A stretch of 64,000 bases of DNA from Pontibacter chinhatensis (GTDB taxonomy: Bacteria; Bacteroidota; Bacteroidia; Cytophagales; Hymenobacteraceae), in the NCBI RefSeq assembly GCF_900113285.1, contig NZ_FOOT01000002.1:620001-684000 (forward strand). The letters run 5' to 3'. Made by a program: the position numbers and the translations under genes. Numbering within the stretch: the stretch's first letter is position 1; each line of letters begins with the position of its first letter. Below the pieces are notes generated by a model that was not told the origin of the DNA, did not search any database, and saw only the letters and a list, made by a program, of their open reading frames with translations. Positions 36,709-44,026 of the stretch are shown piece by piece.

Positions 36709-37731
36709 TCAAGCCACAGCCATTTGCTGTCGGTAAGACGCTGGCGGCAGGCCAGTCCATTTCTTGAAGGAGCGGGAAAATACGCTGGGCTCGGAGTAGC
36801 CGAGCAGGTAGGCGATGTCGGTGATGGTGCTGTGGTTGTCCTGCAGGTGCTTTACGGCGATTTGCTTGCGCACTTCGTCGAGCAGGGCCTGGTAGGTGGT
36901 GCCTTCTTCCCGGAGTTTGCCTTGCAGGCTGCGCACGCTCATAGCCAGGCTGCGCGCCACCGTGTTCACCCCCGGCTCTTCGCCTTTCAGCAACCGGGCA
37001 ATCTCTCGCTGCACCCGCTCTCGCACGGTTTGGGGCTCGCGCAGTTTCTGCAGATACTCCTCGGCATACTTCTCGAAGAACTGGTTCAGCTCCGGGTTGG
37101 CCGTCACTACAGGCAGATGCAAATACTCAGCCTCAAAAACGAGCCCGCTATACTTGGCAGAGAACACCAACTCGGCTCCTGCAAAAATCCGCTCATGCTC
37201 CTGTATTCTTTCCGGCCTTGGGTACACAAACAGCACCTGTTTATATTTCAGCTCCTGGCCCACCAGCGCTGAGAAAGCGTTTTTGTAAATTACCAGCTCA
37301 GAGTCCAGGGCGTTGCGTGGGTTCTGCAGCGCCGGACTATCCGCCTGCAATTTTACGAGCGCCTGCCGCCCCTGTACTTCCAGGCTCGTGCGGATGGCGC
37401 CGCAGATAATATCCTGGTATTTGCACAGCTTCAGCAGCGACTCGTGCAGCGTGGCCGCGTTCATCATCACGTAGGCAATCGTGCCCATGGAGGTCGGGTT
37501 TATACTTTCCGCTACGTGCAGGGCCAGGTCCGGGTCTTGGGTGGCGGCAATGGCGGCGTTCCACAGGTCCTGCACCGTCTCCACCGGGATGCGGGCGTTC
37601 ACATCCTGCACCAGCCGCGGGTCCAGCCCCGCCTGCCGGCAAATGGCCTCCACGTCCTGCCCCTGCTGGCGCAGCACATGTAAAAGCAGCCCCACCGAGG
37701 GCGCCGCGAGCGAGTGGTCTTGCTGGTTCAT
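36709..37731 (-). CDS. AraC-family transcriptional regulator
   Basis: The 340-residue protein has an N-terminal ligand domain of the arabinose-binding type (PF12625-like) and a C-terminal helix-turn-helix domain typical of AraC/XylS, with ITDIAYLLGYSEPSVFSRSFKKWTG at about residues 303-327. It is probably a cytoplasmic regulator that responds to a small molecule. No obvious target gene is adjacent except the divergent small gene at 37814. Confidence 0.9.
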   Translation of the reverse strand: MNQQDHSLAAPSVGLLLHVLRQQGQDVEAICRQAGLDPRLVQDVNARIPVETVQDLWNAAIAATQDPDLALHVAESINPTSMGTIAYVMMNAATLHESLLKLCKYQDIICGAIRTSLEVQGRQALVKLQADSPALQNPRNALDSELVIYKNAFSALVGQELKYKQVLFVYPRPERIQEHERIFAGAELVFSAKYSGLVFEAEYLHLPVVTANPELNQFFEKYAEEYLQKLREPQTVRERVQREIARLLKGEEPGVNTVARSLAMSVRSLQGKLREEGTTYQALLDEVRKQIAVKHLQDNHSTITDIAYLLGYSEPSVFSRSFKKWTGLPPASYRQQMAVA

Positions 37732-37813
37732 GGGTGCAAAGTATGGAGAAAGTAAAATTAATCAAACTCTTGCTCAGATGCAGCTATACTTTGGTAAAGT
37801 ATAATTTGTACCT

Positions 37814-38209
37814 TTGAGTACGGTGGAAAACAATCCCTTAGATTTTGATGCGCTCCCGGGTAAAGTGGTACTGGAGGCTTTCGCCCTGCACGAACTGGAG
37901 TTTGGTTGGCTGCAGCAGGTGGTGTTCCGACTGGAGGACGGATGGCTGGCGGTTGGGGTAAAGGAGGACACCGACGAAATCATACTTTCCATACTTCCGG
38001 AGCTGGACGTAAGGGCGATGGAGCAGCAGTACAGCTTCACGCAAATCGCCAACCAGCGCAAAACAATCGGTTGGCTCTGGCGGATGACGAACCAGTACGG
38101 CTATGAGGATGGCTTTCAGCTGGCTTTTGACGATGAGGAGGGGACAAACGTGCAGCTGCTGGCGGAGGCATCGCAGTTAAAGCTTACCATTTTTCAGAGG
38201 TACCGCTAA
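37814..38209 (+). CDS. Small protein of unknown function
   Basis: The 131-residue protein is acidic, with no signal peptide, and shows alternating beta-strand blocks (ELEFGWLQQVVFRLEDGWLAVGV). I do not recognise it. Its start is unclear: TTG at 37814 and GTG at 37823 are the only in-frame options after a stop at 37802. A TACCTTTG box at 37809-37816 overlaps the TTG. It diverges from the AraC regulator. Confidence 0.55.
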   Translation: MSTVENNPLDFDALPGKVVLEAFALHELEFGWLQQVVFRLEDGWLAVGVKEDTDEIILSILPELDVRAMEQQYSFTQIANQRKTIGWLWRMTNQYGYEDGFQLAFDDEEGTNVQLLAEASQLKLTIFQRYR

Positions 38210-38367
38210 ACCTATAAAACTCAATCCCTTCTTCCAGACGGCCAGAACCGGCTCCCCGCCAGAGTATGGGCAACTGGAGGAAACCTTCGCACCGGCCGCC
38301 CTGCAAGTGATTGGACATTGGATGAAAGGCGTTGTCAAAATAAATTTCAGTTTAAAATCCACACTTT

Positions 38368-39420
38368 ATGCTAACTGCAGCAAAACCTCGCCTAACCCAG
38401 GCAACCTTGGATAAACTTGTGGCAGGCGCTGCCGCAAAGAAGCACATTTATGGGGCTACTTTTCAGGTCGCGTCGCCGGATGGAGCCTTCACGCTGACGA
38501 GTGCCTCGGGCAACATGGCTCTTAATGCGCCTTTTTATATTGCCAGCATCAACAAGATGCTCCTGGCAGCCCTAGCTCTGCGGCTGATAAGGGAAGGGCA
38601 AATGCGCTTTACGGATAGGATAGCTGCTTACTTGCCAACTGACCTGTTGCAGGGCCTGCATGTGCACAAGGGCGTGGAGTATACCGGAGAAATCACCATC
38701 CTCCACCTGCTTTCTCAAACCTCGGGGCTGCCCTGTTACCTTATCGACAAACGACCGGAGGGACCTAAGGTAATGGAGGAATTGCTGCGCGGAGCGGACG
38801 AAGCCTGGCCTCTTGAGCGGGTAGTCGCGCAGGTAAAGTGCATGAAGACCAAGTTCCGCCCGGGCCTGAGCGGCAAAGCCAGCTACGGCAACACCAACTT
38901 CCGGCTACTAGGCAGTATACTGGAGGTGGTAACCGGCAGGCCCCTTCACGAGCTCCTGACAAGCCTTTTTGAGGAGCTGCAGCTGGAGCAAACCTTTGTG
39001 ATTCAGCCGGACGAAACGCGAACCTTGCCTCCTATTTATGTGAAGGATACGCCCGTGGTCCTACCCCGTTATTTTGCTTCCTCCAAGTATGACGTGGTAT
39101 CCACGACGCAAGACCTGATGACTTTTCTGAAAGCCTTCTTCAGCGGGCATTTCTACCCCAAAGCGCAGCTGCAGGAATTGGAGCGATGGAACAGCATCTT
39201 CTTCCCCTTCAAGTATGGCATTGGCTTGCAGAAGTTCTATACTCCCTGGCTGCTCTCCCCGTTCAACCCCATCCCCGACATGATTGGGCACTGCGGCTCG
39301 GTAGGCACGGCTGCCTTCTACGTTCCCGAGAAGGCTATTTTCATCACAGGCTCCATTAACCAGACCAGCAGCCCCAGCATTCTTTTCCAGACTATGATTA
39401 AGATTCTGAATCAGCTGTAG
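38368..39420 (+). CDS. Serine hydrolase of the beta-lactamase class C fold
   Basis: The 350-residue protein has SxxK as S60-I-N-K63, the YxN motif in SYGNTNF, and the third motif HCG in GHCGSVG. These define the penicillin-binding, class C beta-lactamase and esterase superfamily. No signal peptide is visible, so it may be cytoplasmic. It is likely an esterase or D-peptidase of unknown substrate rather than a beta-lactamase. Confidence 0.82.
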   Translation: MLTAAKPRLTQATLDKLVAGAAAKKHIYGATFQVASPDGAFTLTSASGNMALNAPFYIASINKMLLAALALRLIREGQMRFTDRIAAYLPTDLLQGLHVHKGVEYTGEITILHLLSQTSGLPCYLIDKRPEGPKVMEELLRGADEAWPLERVVAQVKCMKTKFRPGLSGKASYGNTNFRLLGSILEVVTGRPLHELLTSLFEELQLEQTFVIQPDETRTLPPIYVKDTPVVLPRYFASSKYDVVSTTQDLMTFLKAFFSGHFYPKAQLQELERWNSIFFPFKYGIGLQKFYTPWLLSPFNPIPDMIGHCGSVGTAAFYVPEKAIFITGSINQTSSPSILFQTMIKILNQL

Positions 39421-39548
39421 GGTAAAATCAGGAGAGGAAGAAAATCTCGTTTCAGGAAATATACTTTCGCCTGCACCAGCTAACCTGTCGTCATATAAAC
39501 CGTACCTGCTTGAAACCATTTCAGGTAATCTCCCAAATCACCCCTCCC

Positions 39549-40121
39549 ATGAAGACCGAAAAAGAAAAAATGCTTGCCGGTGAGCTCTATGACCCGCTGG
39601 ACCAGGAGCTAGTGGATGACAGGCTGCGCACCAGGCTGCTGATTAAAGAACTGAACGACAGCCGCGAGGACGAGGTAGAAGAGCGCACCCGCATCCTCAA
39701 AGAACTTATTCCTAATGCACAGCAGGGGCTGTGGCTGCAGCCGCCCTTTTACTGCGACTATGGCTATAACATGGTGGTCGGCGAGCGGGTGTTCTTTAAC
39801 TTTAACTGCGTGGTGCTGGATGTGGCGCAGGTGACCATCGGCAGCAGAACGATGTTCGGCCCTAACGTGCAGATTTATACTGCTACCCATCCCATTAACC
39901 ATGTGGAGCGGTCCTCAGGCGTGGAATATGCCAAACCCATTTCCATTGGCGAGGATGTGTGGGTAGGCGGCAGTGTGGTCATTTGCCCCGGCGTAAGTAT
40001 AGGCAGCCGCTCGGTTATCGGGGCAGGCAGCGTGGTAACCCGCGATATTCCGGACGATGTGTTTGCCGCCGGGAATCCCTGCAGGGTCATCAGGCATTTG
40101 AAGGAGGAGGCTAATGGGTAA
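39549..40121 (+). CDS. Maltose/galactoside O-acetyltransferase family
   Basis: The ATG at 39549 gives MKTEKEKMLAGELYDPLD, the conserved start of Maa/LacA-type sugar acetyltransferases; an upstream TTG is less likely. The protein is a left-handed beta-helix with hexapeptide repeats (IGEDVWVGGSVVICPGVSIG and SVIGAGSVVTRDIP) and the conserved YTATHPINH region around the catalytic His. It transfers acetyl groups from acetyl-CoA to sugars. The 190-residue length is normal. No partner genes. Confidence 0.9.
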   Translation: MKTEKEKMLAGELYDPLDQELVDDRLRTRLLIKELNDSREDEVEERTRILKELIPNAQQGLWLQPPFYCDYGYNMVVGERVFFNFNCVVLDVAQVTIGSRTMFGPNVQIYTATHPINHVERSSGVEYAKPISIGEDVWVGGSVVICPGVSIGSRSVIGAGSVVTRDIPDDVFAAGNPCRVIRHLKEEANG

Positions 40122-40302
40122 CTTATGCTCTAAACAAGCATTCTATACGATTTAGGCACACTATTGAGGGACCCCAGGGGTGTAAAGCTACTAAACGGGC
40201 TGCTAATGTGCGCAAAAACGGGTGAACAAGCAGGTATAAACACCTCCGTAGTCCTCTCAGGGGTAGGGCCATTTCATTCTAACACACAAGCCCAAAACCT
40301 AC

Positions 40303-40379
40303 TGTCGTTCTGTTAAGAATCTTGGTAGAAGTAAGGTTAAGCCTTTGCTACTTGCAACCAAGATCGTTTCAGGATGACA
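40303..40379. repeat. MITE-like inverted-repeat element (TGTCRT ends)
   Basis: The left end TGTCGTTCTG is imperfectly complementary to the right end AGGATGACA, with inner ATCTTGGT/ACCAAGAT. Related, stronger elements with GTCATCTCGA ends are at 43212-43313, 46747-46814 and 62660-62727. Confidence 0.6.
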
Positions 40380-40549
40380 AAAACGAAGAATGGAATACCC
40401 CTGCCCTCAAGGACACAGTCTGCTCCCTGCGATGATGTCGAGTATGTGATTCGACTGGGCCGGAGGCCCAGCCTATAGCCGGTCACGAGCGAGGACGCTC
40501 GCGCCATGTGTTTTTTACAGCCGCGCCTTCTTCCTAAAGTATAAAAGCA

Positions 40550-40584
40550 AGAGCCGGTGCAGGTTTTAGTCCTGCACCGGCTCT
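40550..40584 (-). terminator. Terminator of the ABC transporter operon
   Basis: A perfect 14-bp stem (AGAGCCGGTGCAGG with CCTGCACCGGCTCT) lies 26 bases past the ATPase stop codon, with AAGTATA motifs on both sides. Confidence 0.85.
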
Positions 40585-40609
40585 GGTGTAAAGTATAAGC
40601 TCCGCCAAA

Positions 40610-41305
40610 CTACACGGTAAAGTATGTCTCCAGCTCGCGGAGGGTATTCTCGTTTGTCTGCATGTCCTGCACCAGCTGGCCTTTCTCCAGAATCAGGATG
40701 CGCTCGCATACTTCAATCACGTGGCTCAGGTCGTGGCTGGAGATGAGCATGGTCATGCGTTTCTGGTCGCGCAGGTGGCGCAGCAGGTTCTTCAGGCGGA
40801 TTTGGGAGCTGGGGTCAAGGTTGGCGAAAGGCTCATCCAGGATCAGCAGCTCCGGGTTGGAGAGTGCGGCGGCGGCAATGCCTATTTTCTTCTGGTTGCC
40901 CTTCGAGAAGTCGCGGATGTACTTGCGCTGGTTCAGGATCTCATCGTTAAACAAGTCCACAAACGGCAGGAGGCGCTCGGTAATGTCGCCATCCGAGAGG
41001 CCGTGCAGGTCGCCGATGAACTTGAAGTACTCCTCCGCCGTGAGGTAGTCGATCAGAAAACCCTCGTCCAGGTGAGAACCGGTGTATGCTTTCCAGTCCT
41101 CACTTTTGGCTACGTTTACGTCCTTGGCGTACACTTCGCCCTTGGTTGGGCGGATGAGGTCCAAGACCAGGCGGAACAGTGTGGTTTTGCCGGCCCCGTT
41201 ATTGCCCACCAAGCCAATCGCCTCGCCGGCATATATCGTCAGCTCCGGGATGTTGACCACCACCGTGCCATTGTATACTTTCTGTAAATCTTTAACCGTT
41301 AGCAT
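40610..41305 (-). CDS. ABC transporter ATP-binding protein
   Basis: The 231-residue ATPase has Walker A GNNGAGKTTLF, signature FSKGNQKK (a variant of LSGGQ seen in this subfamily), Walker B LLILDEPFANLD and H-loop SSHD. It works with the membrane protein encoded just upstream. The substrate is unknown; the DUF5687 partner is common in Bacteroidota export systems. The gene is the second of two. Confidence 0.92.
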   Translation of the reverse strand: MLTVKDLQKVYNGTVVVNIPELTIYAGEAIGLVGNNGAGKTTLFRLVLDLIRPTKGEVYAKDVNVAKSEDWKAYTGSHLDEGFLIDYLTAEEYFKFIGDLHGLSDGDITERLLPFVDLFNDEILNQRKYIRDFSKGNQKKIGIAAAALSNPELLILDEPFANLDPSSQIRLKNLLRHLRDQKRMTMLISSHDLSHVIEVCERILILEKGQLVQDMQTNENTLRELETYFTV

Positions 41306-41326
41306 ATCTTTTGTTTTTAAACGTTC

Positions 41327-42802
41327 TTACTCAGACTGGCGGAAACCCGTGGCCAGTTTATACTTGTGCTTCATAAACCACCTTGCCGACCACTGCAGCA
41401 GCTGTTTCTGGAAGATTAGCCCCAGCAAACCCAACCCTCCAATGGTTGCCAAGCCAACATAAGGCACATCCATCAAACCAAAGGGCATGTAAATGAGCAG
41501 CGGGATAATGATGAGGGGCAGCATCATCACAAATTTGGAGGCTCCCACCCCCTGCCAGTTAAAGGCTGACCCACGACTCAGGTCCAGACGAGAGGTGTTG
41601 TAAGCTGAAAAATAGAAGATGATAAACACGTTCACCCCGATATTGTAGAGCAGTGCCACTGTGTTGATGATAAGAATCTTATAGCCAAGCAGGCCGTAGG
41701 GCAGCGTAATCAAGTAGGCAAACAGAGTAACAGCCAAAAACATCCAGTACTTGGCTTTCAGGAACTGGTAAATAGAGATGCGTTGCGTCAGCAGGGCATC
41801 GAAGTGGGTGCTTTGCCAGCCTGGCACAAACTGGCCATAGCTGAACATAGCCATGCCCGTCATCATCAGTCCCACAAATATCAGCATGGCATAGCCGTCC
41901 ATGTAAGGTTCTTTGTAAAAGATAACGCCGTAGAAAAGTATAAAAGCAGACATTACCAGGGTGGATTTAGGCCGTTTGTTGCGCCAGATCAGCTTCAGTT
42001 CCAGCTCTATCAGCTTTCCAATTTCGCCAAAGCGGCTCAGGAAGGCGATGTTGCTGCCCGAAACCTTGGTAGCCTTGCGCACCTGCAGTTCCTCGGGGTA
42101 GGTATGCTCCTTCAGAAAGCGGAAATTGAACGTATACGCCACCGCCACCAGCAACAAAGGCACCGCCACGAGCCAGGGCTGCAGCAGCAACTGCCCAAAC
42201 GCTGCCCTGGAAGCCACGTTCAGCGAGAGCAGGTCGAAGTAATCGAGCAGCATCACCGCCGAAACCACTACGCCAAAGGCCAGTGTGTATAGCGGCTTGG
42301 CCGCTAGCTGCCGCTTAAAGTATAGCAGCACAAAATTGTTGAATAGCGTAAGCGCCACCAGCGCCAGCAGCCATACCGAGGCTACCCCCGCGCCATACGC
42401 CGGCACTACCGCCGACACCATAAAGGGCACCATAAACAGCAGCGGCAGCACGTTCAGGAAACTGAAAACAGACTTAACCAGCACAAAGTGCACCAGCCTG
42501 TTTTTGCCAACCGGCAGGTGCAGGTAAGGCTGCACAGCCAAAACAGGCATCTCCTGCAGCATAAACCGGAAGAACAGGTCCATCAGGAAGTAGTACAGCA
42601 TGCCGCCGTTAAACACCGCCACCGGATCCTGGCTCGGGAATACTTTCAGCAGGATATCATCAATGTTAAAGCCTAGAAACAGGAAGATGCCGCCAAAGTA
42701 TAAAATCAGCAGCCCCATGATGATGTTGAGCGCCAGGCCCTTCTGAAACACGGAAGAACGGACATCGGCTTTCCACTGGTGTGTGAGTAAGGTTAATAGC
42801 AT
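41327..42802 (-). CDS. DUF5687 family ABC transporter membrane protein
   Basis: The 491-residue protein has about ten to twelve hydrophobic helices. It starts with the conserved block MLLTLLTHQWKADVRSSVFQ, which fits the DUF5687 permease family paired with ABC ATPases in Bacteroidota. It is followed after 21 bases by the ATPase gene. What it transports is unknown. Confidence 0.88.
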   Translation of the reverse strand: MLLTLLTHQWKADVRSSVFQKGLALNIIMGLLILYFGGIFLFLGFNIDDILLKVFPSQDPVAVFNGGMLYYFLMDLFFRFMLQEMPVLAVQPYLHLPVGKNRLVHFVLVKSVFSFLNVLPLLFMVPFMVSAVVPAYGAGVASVWLLALVALTLFNNFVLLYFKRQLAAKPLYTLAFGVVVSAVMLLDYFDLLSLNVASRAAFGQLLLQPWLVAVPLLLVAVAYTFNFRFLKEHTYPEELQVRKATKVSGSNIAFLSRFGEIGKLIELELKLIWRNKRPKSTLVMSAFILFYGVIFYKEPYMDGYAMLIFVGLMMTGMAMFSYGQFVPGWQSTHFDALLTQRISIYQFLKAKYWMFLAVTLFAYLITLPYGLLGYKILIINTVALLYNIGVNVFIIFYFSAYNTSRLDLSRGSAFNWQGVGASKFVMMLPLIIIPLLIYMPFGLMDVPYVGLATIGGLGLLGLIFQKQLLQWSARWFMKHKYKLATGFRQSE

Positions 42803-42998
42803 AGGCAGGATATAGAATAGCGTTTTTTAAATATACTTCAAAAATGGCGAAAGCCTCCAATGCCGCTGCTTATATTTAGACAAACCCAAGTATAATTTAT
42901 ACTTACAAGGCCATGGTTTCGATGAAACGGGGTTAGGTGTTAAGTCTCTTGGTTGTGACTGTTCTGAGAGCAACTGCCTCATATTACCGTTTGTGATT

Positions 42999-43557
42999 CC
43001 GGGTCCAACCACCCCTTGCCCCTCAGAACTACGCTCGCTACCTTCGAACTCCCGTTCTCGGTAGTCTAAGGAGGGGAGCCTGTTATTACTGCTGCTGAAG
43101 TATAAGTTTTATAGCTGAGGTTCTCGTGCGGACAGGTCGCGACCTGTCCCTACAAGTATAAACCCACCCCTAGCCCCTGCGAGGAGGGGAATTATACTTT
43201 CCATTTACTCTGTCATCTCGAGTACTCTTGAGGCGAGAGCCGAAAAGAGCCAGCGTAGCTGTGAGAGATCTATCCGGAATTCTAAATAGATCTCTCCCGA
43301 AGGTCGAGATGACAGTAGTGGCCGTAGCTATCGAATGCTTCCCAGCCTTTGGGTTGAGCGCCTTGTGAGATCTGGTGCCCGGTAAGGGCATGCTGAGCGA
43401 AGCGAGGCAAGGAGGGAACACAGCGCGATGCCCGAAGGCGAGCCCTCTCGGGCTTGAGAGCTCCATAGTCAGAGATGCAACTTAAGGTTTGTGAGAACTA
43501 TAGGATGAACGGAAGCTAGATAGGATAGCTTGGTTCAGTAAGCGGGAAGCGGTGGCT
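42999..43557 (+). repeat. Composite intergenic repeat, copy R2
   Basis: Order: CCGGGTCCAACCACCCC module, AAGTATA linker, perfect 20-bp palindrome GGACAGGTCGCGACCTGTCC (43130-43149), ACCCACCCC/GGAGGGG module, GTCATCTCGA inverted-repeat element (43212-43313), and the conserved element at 43321-43557. The last lies about 150 bases past the yidD stop in the same relative orientation as in the other three copies. Confidence 0.87.
43212..43313. repeat. MITE-like element with GTCATCTCGA inverted ends
   Basis: The ends GTCATCTCGA and TCGAGATGAC are perfect inverted repeats, with inner GAGAGATCT/AGATCTCTC. This is about 100 bp long; the copies at 46747-46814 and 62660-62727 are about 68 bp. It is absent from R1. 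Confidence 0.8.
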
Positions 43558-43710
43558 ATGAAAGTATAACAGCTATTATAACCGAAGTATAAAAGTATAG
43601 GCAAAGTATAAAGTATGGCTTTTCAAGCCAGTTGGGTTACAAACCCAACACTACAGTAGACACGAGTTGTAAACGCGCTCCAGATAGAATAGATAAGGAT
43701 ATTAAGTATA

Positions 43711-43932
43711 CTACTTCACCGGATCATACCCACTCCCACCCCAGGGATGGCAACGCCCGATCCGCTTGAGCGCCATCCAGCCGCCTTTAAAGGGGCCATA
43801 CTTATTCACCGCATCCACGGCGTACTGCGAGCAGGTAGGCGTATAGCGGCAGGAGGCCGGCGTGAGCGGCGAAATCATGTGCTGGTACACCCACACCAGC
43901 GCCAGCACCAACTTTTTAAATATCCAGGTCAT
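43711..43932 (-). CDS. yidD: Membrane protein insertion efficiency factor YidD
   Basis: The 73-residue protein matches Yid[21 protein letters not shown] and the [14 protein letters not shown] end. YidD sits with YidC at the inner membrane and helps insertion of small proteins. It has a short hydrophobic helix near the N-terminus. It is a single-gene unit and diverges from the S46 peptidase gene. Confidence 0.95.
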   Translation of the reverse strand: MTWIFKKLVLALVWVYQHMISPLTPASCRYTPTCSQYAVDAVNKYGPFKGGWMALKRIGRCHPWGGSGYDPVK

Positions 43933-43988
43933 AACTACTTTGCGGCGAGCACCGCGTATGATTTACAGCAAAAGGCAGCAACTTTTGC

Positions 43989-43996
43989 TAAATTTG
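43989..43996 (+). promoter_or_regulatory. -7 box upstream of the S46 peptidase gene
   Basis: TAAATTTG matches TAnnTTTG and lies 30 bases before the ATG at 44027. A TTTG -33 was not found at the usual distance. Confidence 0.5.
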
Positions 43997-44026
43997 CCTC
44001 GGTTAAACTAATCTAAACAAATTTCC

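Larger units (their letters stand above)
40122..40609. other. Intergenic region with two repeat elements and a terminator
   Basis: About 490 bases contain no gene. An imperfect inverted-repeat element with TGTCGTTCTG/AGGATGACA ends lies at 40303-40379, a CGAGCG/CGCTCG hairpin with a CGCCA tail at 40484-40504, and the ABC operon terminator at 40550-40584. Confidence 0.7.
42803..43710. other. Repeat-filled intergenic region
   Basis: About 900 bases lie between the permease and yidD genes. They hold composite copy R2 (42999-43557) and, from about 43560 to 43700, AGTATA motifs and a GTTGGGTT/AACCCAAC hairpin. No gene is present. Confidence 0.8.

Noticed and set aside
38368..39420. Calling the serine hydrolase a beta-lactamase resistance gene
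   Set aside because: Only the fold motifs are present; no signal peptide is seen and the class C fold includes many esterases and peptidases.
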